This document shows positions 1-6,352 of a DNA stretch of 19,248 bases, one piece after another. The DNA comes from an uncultured Sphingobacteriales bacterium (GTDB taxonomy: Bacteria > Bacteroidota > Bacteroidia > Chitinophagales > Chitinophagaceae), in the NCBI GenBank assembly GCA_946887085.1, contig CAMPKG010000015.1, forward strand, positions 1-19,248. Reading direction: 5' to 3'. A program made the translations under genes and the position numbers. Under the pieces are notes generated by a model that worked only from the letters and a program-made list of their open reading frames with translations, did not search any database and had not been told where the DNA came from. Each line of letters begins with the position of its first letter. Within the stretch, counting starts at the first letter, position 1.

Positions 1-812
1 TCGAGGGTGAGCTAGGAGCCACGGCTTTCGGTGAGGTCTACACTTTCGGACCTACTTTCCGTGCTGAGAACTCTAACACAGCTCGCCACCTTGCCGAGTT
101 CTGGATGATAGAACCCGAGGTTGCCTTCAACGACCTGAACGATAACATGGACCTCGCCGAAGATTTTGTGAGGTACATCATTAAATACGCACTGGATAAT
201 AACCGCGAAGACCTAGAGTTCCTCGCGCAGCGCCTTGCCGAAGAAGAAAAGCAAAAGCCGCAGAACGAGCGCAGCGAGATGGGCCTGATAGAAAAGCTGG
301 AGTTTGTGGTCAACAACAAATTCGAGCGCATCACTTATACCGAGGCTATCGACGTGCTGCTGAACTCACCTGCTTATAAGAAAAAGAAATTCCAATACGA
401 AGTGAGCTGGGGCATAGACATGCAGAGCGAACATGAGCGCTACCTCGTGGAAAAACATTTCAAAAAGCCGGTTATCGTTACCGACTATCCTAAAGACATC
501 AAATCGTTCTACATGCGCATGAACGATGATGGCAAGACGGTAGCCGCTATGGATATCTTAGCTCCCGGTATTGGCGAGATAGTTGGTGGCTCGCAAAGGG
601 AAGAGCGCCTGGAGATGCTGGAGAAGCGCATGCGCGAAATGGGTGTGCCCATTGAAGAGATGTACTGGTTCCTCGATACGCGCCGCTTTGGTACCGTCCC
701 GCACGCAGGCTTTGGCCTTGGCTTCGAGCGCATCATGCTCTTCGTTACCGGCATGACCAACATCCGCGACGTGATACCTTTCCCGCGTACGCCGAAGAAT
801 GCGGAGTTTTAA
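1..812 (+). CDS. asnS: Asparagine--tRNA ligase, 3' part (5' end outside window)
   Basis: This is the C-terminal part (about 269 codons) of a class II aminoacyl-tRNA synthetase that charges tRNA-Asn in the cytoplasm. The reading frame is open from base 3, the first complete codon, so the first internal Met at 105 is not the start. Class II motif 2 is visible at about 45-118 ([19 protein letters not shown], then WMIEPE). Motif 3 lies near the end ([12 protein letters not shown], then [10 protein letters not shown]). The ending [11 protein letters not shown] and the WMIEPE segment are typical of AsnRS rather than AspRS. AsnRS is usually about 460-480 residues, so roughly 200 N-terminal residues, including the OB-fold anticodon-binding domain, lie upstream of the window. 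The stop is TAA, followed about 40 bases later by a terminator. Confidence 0.96.
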   Translation, partial: EGELGATAFGEVYTFGPTFRAENSNTARHLAEFWMIEPEVAFNDLNDNMDLAEDFVRYIIKYALDNNREDLEFLAQRLAEEEKQKPQNERSEMGLIEKLEFVVNNKFERITYTEAIDVLLNSPAYKKKKFQYEVSWGIDMQSEHERYLVEKHFKKPVIVTDYPKDIKSFYMRMNDDGKTVAAMDILAPGIGEIVGGSQREERLEMLEKRMREMGVPIEEMYWFLDTRRFGTVPHAGFGLGFERIMLFVTGMTNIRDVIPFPRTPKNAEF

Positions 813-853
813 TTGCTGAATGGCTCAATAGCGCAATGACTCAATGATAGTGG

Positions 854-879
854 CCCCGCTTTGCGCGGGGGCTTTTTTT
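854..879 (+). terminator. Rho-independent terminator of asnS
   Basis: A GC-rich hairpin (stem 854-859 with 865-870, CCCCGC/GCGGGG, 5-base loop) is followed at once by GC and a run of seven T (873-879). It starts about 40 bases after the asnS stop and is in the correct orientation. Confidence 0.85.
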
Positions 880-891
880 GTTCCTATCCTG

Positions 892-925
892 ACGTCACTG
901 CGAGGAACGAAGCAGTCTCGCGATC
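892..925. repeat. REP-like intergenic palindrome (GTCANTGCGAGGAACGAAGC type)
   Basis: ACTGC at 897-901 pairs with GCAGT at 912-916, enclosing GAGGAACGAA. A second arm pair, GCGAG (900-904) and CTCGC (917-921), overlaps it. The wording resembles a short intergenic repeat I recall from many bacterial genomes (GTCATTGCGAGGAACGAAGC and relatives). No second copy is present in this window, so the family assignment is from memory. Confidence 0.5.
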
Positions 926-1090
926 TCATGAGCAAAGAGAATAACTTTGACACCGAACCCGGCAATATGACCTGATGTGCTCAATTCTTAACCAAGACGC
1001 CAAATCCGGATGGTAAATCCCTTCACAAGCCGCTAAAAATTATGTAATTTAAACTACGAATCCCTTAAGGTTATCCTGCAAACAGATCAT

Positions 1091-1510
1091 ATGGGAAAAC
1101 TAATTTCCATTTTCATTTTTCTTTTTTCATCCTCGGCTTGTTTAGCCCAGGCAGACGATAAACCTTTTTCCATCAATGGAAAATCTTATTTTCTGAAAAC
1201 AATTCCGGGAATAAAGGAGGTGCATTCTATTCAAACCGCGGGCGCTCATGAACTCATTCGTATTTATCCCTATTACGGAAACCTCCGTGATGCAAAATAC
1301 TCGGGCGTGGTCTTTTTTATGAACAATGCAAAGTACGCGCTTATCGAGGACGATTCGAAGGCAAAAGCGATCGAAATGTTTCTGCAGGAATTGAGCGACA
1401 AAAAAATGATCAGGGATACCGTGATCGATGCAAAGGCGCAGAATAGCTTCTTAAAAGCTCATCCGCTTCCTGAAGGATATGAACCTCCCGAAAGTTTTAA
1501 TTATTACTGA
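1091..1510 (+). CDS. Small exported protein of unknown function (139 aa)
   Basis: I do not recognise this protein. It begins with a clear Sec signal peptide: Met-Gly-Lys, then a hydrophobic Phe/Ile/Leu/Ser stretch, with a likely cleavage site after ACLAQA around residue 21. The mature part is about 118 residues. It is mixed alpha/beta in character, with no cysteine, no lipobox and no T9SS tail, so it is probably periplasmic. A Lys/Asp-rich helix-like segment (residues 96-110, AIEMFLQELSDKK) follows a stretch rich in Tyr and Phe. The start ATG at 1091 is the only one that gives a signal peptide. A TAnnTTTG-like word (TAACTTTG, 942-949) lies about 140 bases upstream, but it has no matching TTG, so I do not call it a promoter. 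The gene looks more A/T-rich than asnS. Confidence 0.7.
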   Translation: MGKLISIFIFLFSSSACLAQADDKPFSINGKSYFLKTIPGIKEVHSIQTAGAHELIRIYPYYGNLRDAKYSGVVFFMNNAKYALIEDDSKAKAIEMFLQELSDKKMIRDTVIDAKAQNSFLKAHPLPEGYEPPESFNYY

Positions 1511-1668
1511 GCGACTTCCCCTTGTGGTGGGCGTTTTCACTGGCCAAACTATGTTAGACGGCGGTGTTGCATGTTCGAGATCTTTATAATCCGATTGTCA
1601 CAAAAAAAGGAAACATTACCGACAAGCGGACTTATTTAATATTTTTACTATAACCTAAACCTACCGAT

Positions 1669-3288
1669 ATGAAATTCCTTGTTACTCTTTTGATGTGCCT
1701 GGCATCCTCGACAGGCTTTGCGCAATGGCAATGGGCAACGTCAACGAAGGGCGTGCTGTCCACCGCCTACGAGATGGCCACGGATCCTTCAGGAAATATC
1801 CTGGTGACAGGGTCGTTTGGAGATACTGCAATCCTTGGTAGTTACATCGTGCAAAAAAAGGACAACGGCAGTAACTACGACATATTTTTAGCCAAACTAA
1901 ACAGCCAGGGAAATTTTATATGGGCAAGACGTGTAGGACCCAATAGCACGACTTACACCAACAATGTGGTTTGCGATAAATGGGGTAATATTTATGTCAC
2001 CGGGGCTTACTCCGGCTGGGGAAACCCTGACAGTGTCGGGCTTATACCCTTGACCACTCCCGGTGTATACATCGCGAAGTATGACCCAAACGGCACATTT
2101 ATTTGGATGAAAGAAATTCCGGCTTCCAATCAGTTTCACGAGCAAAAACGCCTTGCGGTTGATACATTCGGGAATCTATACTATGCGGGAAGTTTTAAAG
2201 ATAGTTTTACCGTAAATAATATCGAACTATTCAGCAAGGGTTATTATGATGCGTTTTTGCTCAAGCTTGATACGAATGGCGACTTTGTTTGGGCAAGATC
2301 GTTTGGCGGGGGTTCCGATGACGGTGCAGCTAATATAGCCGTAGACGCGAACGCCGATATTTATTTGGCCGGCTATTTCCGTGACACATGTTATTTCGCA
2401 GGAGATACTATTATTTCGGTTGGTGCAGTGCACGGTTTTATTGCAAAATATGATCGGGATGGCACCCCTTTGTTTGCGAGGCATATCCCTACGTATGGTC
2501 AAGTTTTTCCGATAGCGGTCGATGCAGCCGGCAGTGTTTACGTTGCCGGCAAATTTGGAATTCCTTTTACCTTGGACGGATCAACAATAACGCCTGTTTC
2601 AACTGAAAATATTTTTCTCGCACGTTATAATTCATCGGGCGTGATCGACTGGCTTAAAGTTGCCGCTTCTTCAAAGCAACCAATGGCGCTTTCTGCTATC
2701 GAAACGAGAAATAGCAAAGTTTTCGTGGCAGGCAGGTTTAGAGATTCTGCAACGATAGGAACAGACAAATTGTATTCCACAGTACCAACAAACATTTTCC
2801 TGATGAAATACCACAATTCAGGGAACCCGTTATGGACCAAAACGATAAAATCATCAGAGTATTTTTACACCATACTACATTCTCTGGCTACCGATGCGTA
2901 TGGAACGCTATATGCCGGAGGCACTTTCGCCGGGCACTGTTTCTTCGACAATATCCACATACAAGCCGACTCCAATGAGGTTATTAAAGCATTTGTTGCT
3001 AAGCTGCACGCGTTCACTTCTGTAGATGCAGTAAAACAGGACGGAAACACCATCACAGCCTATCCCAATCCTTCTGATGGCTCAATAACACTTGATCTGA
3101 ATGGTGACGACTATAACCGCGTAGAGGTATTCAATATGATGGGCGTGCGGATGTTTAAACAAAGTATCGTCAATAAAACTCAAAAGCTGGAATTAGACTT
3201 AAGCCACCTCCCATCAGGCAGCTATTATCTGAAAGCGCTGGGTAATCATCGGCAATCTGATGTAGTTAAAATACTGTTGACCCGGTAA
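1669..3288 (+). CDS. Secreted seven-bladed beta-propeller protein with T9SS type A sorting domain
   Basis: This 539-residue exported protein starts with a signal peptide (MKFLVTLLMCLASSTGFAQ, cleavage near residue 19). Residues 20 to about 455 consist of seven repeats of about 60 residues. Each runs from a W-x-(K/R) strand (WARRVG, WMKEIP, WARSFG, WLKVAA, WTKTIK), through D-x-x-GN-(I/L)-Y-V-(A/T)-G, to (I/F)-F-(L/I)-(A/L)-K-(L/Y)-(D/N)-x-x-G. Seven repeats imply one complete propeller of the SBBP type. Residues from about 462 (AYPNPSDGS) to 539 form the T9SS type A tail, ending LPSGSYYLKA then VVKILLTR. In the family this tail directs export through the outer membrane and is usually removed. 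The ligand is unknown; there are no catalytic residues I can identify. Upstream spacing to the previous gene is 158 bases, so it may be transcribed separately. Confidence 0.88.
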   Translation: MKFLVTLLMCLASSTGFAQWQWATSTKGVLSTAYEMATDPSGNILVTGSFGDTAILGSYIVQKKDNGSNYDIFLAKLNSQGNFIWARRVGPNSTTYTNNVVCDKWGNIYVTGAYSGWGNPDSVGLIPLTTPGVYIAKYDPNGTFIWMKEIPASNQFHEQKRLAVDTFGNLYYAGSFKDSFTVNNIELFSKGYYDAFLLKLDTNGDFVWARSFGGGSDDGAANIAVDANADIYLAGYFRDTCYFAGDTIISVGAVHGFIAKYDRDGTPLFARHIPTYGQVFPIAVDAAGSVYVAGKFGIPFTLDGSTITPVSTENIFLARYNSSGVIDWLKVAASSKQPMALSAIETRNSKVFVAGRFRDSATIGTDKLYSTVPTNIFLMKYHNSGNPLWTKTIKSSEYFYTILHSLATDAYGTLYAGGTFAGHCFFDNIHIQADSNEVIKAFVAKLHAFTSVDAVKQDGNTITAYPNPSDGSITLDLNGDDYNRVEVFNMMGVRMFKQSIVNKTQKLELDLSHLPSGSYYLKALGNHRQSDVVKILLTR

Positions 3289-3307
3289 AATTGTATTATC
3301 CCTCCCT

Positions 3308-3378
3308 GCCGGGTCTCTGGAACAGGACCCGCCAGCATGGCCTTGATGACGCCGGGTCCCTATTCAGGAGACCCGGCG
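3308..3378. repeat. Folded inverted-repeat element with four related arms
   Basis: Four copies of a CGGGTC/GACCCG word are arranged so that two alternative folds are possible. In the long fold, GCCGGGTCTC (3308-3317) pairs perfectly with GAGACCCGGC (3368-3377), and inside it GGACCCG (3325-3331) pairs with CGGGTCC (3353-3359). In the tandem fold, CGGGTC (3310-3315) pairs with GACCCG (3326-3331), and CGCCGGGTC (3350-3358) with GACCCGGCG (3370-3378). No T run follows, so it is not a standard terminator. It starts 20 bases after the propeller gene stop. Confidence 0.65.
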
Positions 3379-3450
3379 AAAACGAAAACAAGATTCAGCA
3401 ACTATTTCAGAATAGCGCCCCGGTAATGGATGAATTGGATATGCAGTGTA

Positions 3451-3475
3451 TAGATATCTATTCATTTCAAATGAA
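3451..3475. repeat. Two abutting perfect palindromes
   Basis: TAGATATCTA (3451-3460) is a perfect 10-base palindrome. It is directly followed by TTCATTT-C-AAATGAA (3461-3475), a perfect 7+1+7 palindrome. They look operator-like and lie about 110 bases before the promoter at 3584. Chance occurrence in A/T-rich DNA is possible. Confidence 0.35.
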
Positions 3476-3583
3476 CGTGTACCGTCGCTTCCATCAACTC
3501 TTCTTTGCTAAGATTTTTCACTATTTCTTTTTATTTCACCCGCCAATTGTTTTAGCAAGGTCTGTCAAAGATAGTGGACTCTA

Positions 3584-3613
3584 TTGAATTCTCACCAAAA
3601 TAACGTAAATTTG
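3584..3613 (+). promoter_or_regulatory. Bacteroidota primary-sigma promoter (TTG-N19-TAAATTTG)
   Basis: TTG at 3584-3586 (-33 region) is separated by exactly 19 bases from TAAATTTG at 3606-3613, a perfect match to the TAnnTTTG -7 element. Transcription would start near 3619 and run toward the carboxypeptidase gene, giving a leader of about 280 bases. Confidence 0.6.
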
Positions 3614-3619
3614 CTATAT

Positions 3620-3631
3620 AGTTCTTTGAAA
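3620..3631 (+). promoter_or_regulatory. boxA-like word at the start of the predicted transcript
   Basis: AGTTCTTTGAAA starts six bases after the -7 element, near the predicted transcription start. It resembles the boxA antitermination element (TGCTCTTTA in E. coli) and the GTTCTTTGA words seen before Bacteroidota rRNA genes. No RNA gene follows here. The functional reading is inference. Confidence 0.3.
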
Positions 3632-3646
3632 GAAAAGCAACGCAAT

Positions 3647-3728
3647 GCCGGCAGGCCTATTGTTGGTTTTTTTAGAAAACACCCATTTTGAGCTAACAAA
3701 ATATAACCTGCCTGTCCGGCAGGCAGGC
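3647..3728. repeat. Inverted pair of GCCGGCAGGC-type repeats; right copy is a hairpin
   Basis: GCCGGCAGGC at 3647-3656 is the near-perfect reverse complement (one extra T) of GCCTGTCCGGC at 3710-3720, with 53 bases between them. The right copy extends into CCTGCC (3707-3712), loop TGTCC, GGCAGG (3718-3723), then AGGC. The word, which reads LPAGQAG in one frame, resembles a short palindrome I recall as abundant in Bacteroidota intergenic DNA. Confidence 0.5.
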
Positions 3729-3902
3729 AAATTGGGGCGTACGTTTTTACCAAAGTAAGATTCATTAATTGATTGATTTTCAATGAGCAGCATGAAAATT
3801 TCACTTAAAAACAACAACAAAAAACAACAACGATAAATGACAATTCCCGCGCAGACCACTAACACAACTCTTCGTAACTTGTACTCCATTCAAACATAAC
3901 CT

Positions 3903-6290
3903 ATGAGGCAACTGATCCTATTTATCCTGGCTGTCGTCCTATCGTCCGGCAGCTTCGCGCAGAAGCAGGAAAACCACTCCCGCGTAAAAGTGCTGCTCGA
4001 CATGAGAGAGCACAATATGATGAAACTGGCAGCCACCGGCGTGGCCGTAGACCATGGCGACTATCGTAAAGGTGAGTATTTCATCTCAGATTTCTCCGAC
4101 AGCGAGATAAAAGCCATACAGGATGCCGGCTTTAAAACGGAGATCCTGATAAAAGACGTAGCGAAATACTACGAAGAGCAGGTGACTAAAAAAAACGAAA
4201 GTCACGAAAAAATGACCAGCGTTCCCTGCGACACGATAGGGATACCAGACGTTAAAGTACCTCAGAATTTCAACCTGGGCAGCTATGCAGGTGGCCATTT
4301 CACTTATACTGAAATGCTCCAGGTACTGGACCAGATGCGCCAGCTCTACCCCAACCTGATTAGTGTAAAACAACCAATAGGCAGTTTTACCACAATAGAG
4401 AACAGGCCGATATACTGGCTGCGCATCTCCAACAACCCCGATGTGGCTCAGCCTTTGAAACCCCAGATGCTGTACACGGCTATGCATCATGCCCGCGAGC
4501 CGGGGAGCCTTACCGCTACCATCTTTTATATGTGGTACCTGCTGGAAAATTATGGTACAGACCCTGTTGTCACCTCGATAGTGAATAATACCGAATTGTA
4601 CTTTGTTCCCTGCGTCAACCCCGATGGTTTTATCTACAACCTGACCATAGCCCCCAATGGCGGCGGCATGTGGAGAAAGAACCGCAGGAACAATGGCAAC
4701 GGCACTTTTGGTGTAGACCTGAACCGCAACTATGGCTATCTCTGGGGGTATGATAACACCGGCTCAAGCCCTTTTGGCGGCAACGAAACCTACCGCGGCC
4801 CTTCTGCTTTTTCAGAAGTGGAAACGCAGGCTATCAAATGGTTCACCGAGCAGCACCAGTTCAAGATCGCGATGAACTACCATACTTATAACAACGAGCT
4901 GCTGAGCCCGTTCGGGCATGTGCCTGTCGCCTACCCGGACGATTCGCTCGAGTTCAGCGCTATGAGCGTGGAGCTTACCAAATATAATTTCTATCGCTAC
5001 GGCACCTGCTACCAATGCCTGGGTTATGTTGCCAACGGCGGCTCCGACGACTGGATGTATGCAGAGCAATCGACCAAGCCAAAGATATATGCGTTTACGC
5101 CGGAGATAGGTGAAGTATCAAACGGATTTTACCCGCCGTCTTCGCAGATACTGCCTGACTGCAAACGCAACCTGCTGGCGAATGTGAATGTCGCAGCCCT
5201 GTTGGTCCCTTATGCTAAGATCAACTCTGCAGACCCCAACATCATCACCCAAACAAGCGGTTACATCCACTACAACATACAACGGCTTGGCCTGTCGGAC
5301 ACAGGAAAGTACACAGTTACAGCTACGCCGCTTGATAACTGGATAAGCATTCCCTCTCCTTTTTTCAAACAGCATATAGGCCTTGGCATGTTGCAGAATC
5401 TTACGGATTCTATCCCCTACACGCTCCATCCCAATATCACCAACAACCAGGCGGTAAAGTATGTACTCAAGGTCAACAACGGCCACTATGATATTACTGA
5501 CACGGTTGAATTCTTCTACGGCAAATTCACCAAGATCATCAAGCCCTCGATGGACAATATGAACGACTGGATGCATACCGGGTGGAGCGTAAACACGACA
5601 CACTACCATACAGCGCCTGCATCGTTCAAAAGCAGTCCTGACAACGGCTACTACCCCAACAACGCATTTGCCACCGTAAGAATGAAGAACAAAGTAGACC
5701 TGAAAAACACGCTGCGTGCGTATTTGCAGTACTATGCCAAATGGGATATTGAGCCCAAATACGATTGGGTGCTGGTAAACGCGATAGAAACAGGCGCAGG
5801 CTCTACTGCACTCTGCGGCAAATACACCAAACCCGGTGAGTACGGGCAGCCTACCAATGCACCTATCTACGATGATCATCAATACGATTGGTTCCTCGAA
5901 CAAATGGACCTTACGGGTTATGCCGGCAAAGAAGTCGATATACAGTTCACACTCGAAACGGATGCAGGCGCGACCTATGATGGTTTCTATTTCGACGATT
6001 TCCAGGTGATCGCTATCATCGATTCACCCAATCATATTGCTGAATTAGGTGCAGAGCAATTCAAAGTTTACCCCAACCCTGCACAGGACCGTTTTACCAT
6101 CATCATGCAACAGCCGGACAATACCGTTGCCACACTTACAGATGCGATGGGCAGGATAGTGAAAGAAATAAAGATCAGCACGCAGCAAACAAGTGTTGAC
6201 ATAGCTTCGCTGTCATCTGGCATTTACTATCTGAAGATAGTGAACAGCGATGCTGTGCTGCCGGTGCAAAAAATAGAAGTGCTTCGATAA
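3903..6290 (+). CDS. Secreted M14 zinc carboxypeptidase with MAM-like domain and T9SS tail
   Basis: This 795-residue exported metallopeptidase should remove C-terminal residues from peptides. The signal peptide ends near residue 19 (SGSFAQ). A propeptide-like region (about 25-105) is followed by the M14 catalytic domain (about 125-430). The zinc ligands are H196 and E199 (HHAREP) and H327 (MNYHTYNNE). The substrate-binding pair is N274/R275 (VDLNRNYG) and the catalytic glutamate is E401 (FTPEIGE). GGSDDWMY supplies the usual loop before it. All key residues are intact, so an active enzyme is expected. Residues about 555-705 form a MAM/jelly-roll-like sandwich ending DGFYFDDFQV, as in InhA-type peptidases. 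The T9SS type A tail runs from about 720 (VYPNPAQDRF) to KIEVLR. The start ATG gives a good signal peptide. The nearest good promoter lies about 290 bases upstream. Confidence 0.93.
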   Translation: MRQLILFILAVVLSSGSFAQKQENHSRVKVLLDMREHNMMKLAATGVAVDHGDYRKGEYFISDFSDSEIKAIQDAGFKTEILIKDVAKYYEEQVTKKNESHEKMTSVPCDTIGIPDVKVPQNFNLGSYAGGHFTYTEMLQVLDQMRQLYPNLISVKQPIGSFTTIENRPIYWLRISNNPDVAQPLKPQMLYTAMHHAREPGSLTATIFYMWYLLENYGTDPVVTSIVNNTELYFVPCVNPDGFIYNLTIAPNGGGMWRKNRRNNGNGTFGVDLNRNYGYLWGYDNTGSSPFGGNETYRGPSAFSEVETQAIKWFTEQHQFKIAMNYHTYNNELLSPFGHVPVAYPDDSLEFSAMSVELTKYNFYRYGTCYQCLGYVANGGSDDWMYAEQSTKPKIYAFTPEIGEVSNGFYPPSSQILPDCKRNLLANVNVAALLVPYAKINSADPNIITQTSGYIHYNIQRLGLSDTGKYTVTATPLDNWISIPSPFFKQHIGLGMLQNLTDSIPYTLHPNITNNQAVKYVLKVNNGHYDITDTVEFFYGKFTKIIKPSMDNMNDWMHTGWSVNTTHYHTAPASFKSSPDNGYYPNNAFATVRMKNKVDLKNTLRAYLQYYAKWDIEPKYDWVLVNAIETGAGSTALCGKYTKPGEYGQPTNAPIYDDHQYDWFLEQMDLTGYAGKEVDIQFTLETDAGATYDGFYFDDFQVIAIIDSPNHIAELGAEQFKVYPNPAQDRFTIIMQQPDNTVATLTDAMGRIVKEIKISTQQTSVDIASLSSGIYYLKIVNSDAVLPVQKIEVLR

Positions 6291-6300
6291 AAGCTTATTA

Positions 6301-6338
6301 AAATAAAAGCCTCCCGCGATGGCGGGAGGCTTTTATTT
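6301..6338. terminator. Bidirectional rho-independent terminator between convergent genes
   Basis: GCCTCCCGC (6309-6317) pairs with GCGGGAGGC (6322-6330) around a GATG loop. The stem is extended by AAATAAAA (6301-6308) against TTTTATTT (6331-6338), giving a 17-bp perfect stem. The A/T flanks supply a T-rich tract on either strand. It lies 10 bases after the carboxypeptidase stop and 14 bases from the end of the converging gene. Confidence 0.9.
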
Positions 6339-6352
6339 TCGATCACATTATT

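Larger units (their letters stand above)
3289..3902. other. 614-bp intergenic region rich in palindromes
   Basis: No convincing gene lies between the propeller gene and the carboxypeptidase gene. The region holds, in order, a folded inverted-repeat element (3308-3378), two abutting small palindromes (3451-3475), a good Bacteroidota promoter (3584-3613) with a boxA-like word (3620-3631), and a GCCGGCAGGC-type repeat pair (3647-3728). The rest (3729-3902) is A/C-rich with runs such as AAAACAACAACAAAAAAC. The open frame 3291-3587 covers the repeat and has no coding character. Confidence 0.7.

Noticed and set aside
3291..3587. 98-codon open frame after the propeller gene
   Set aside because: Its first third is the folded inverted-repeat element, the rest is low-complexity Phe/His-rich sequence. 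It has no signal peptide or family resemblance, and its start lies 3 bases after a stop without a ribosome site.
3592..3889. Two overlapping minus-strand open frames of 70 and 91 codons
   Set aside because: They read through the palindromic repeat (giving LPAGQAG) and through poly-A/C DNA, with no start context or homology.
3614..3902. An rRNA or tRNA gene after the boxA-like word
   Set aside because: No tRNA cloverleaf, TTCGA loop or rRNA-like sequence can be seen in this stretch.
5118..5903. 261-codon open frame antisense to the carboxypeptidase gene
   Set aside because: It lies wholly inside an intact M14 gene with conserved catalytic motifs. The antisense product is Val/Arg/Cys-rich without recognisable domains, a shadow of codon bias.
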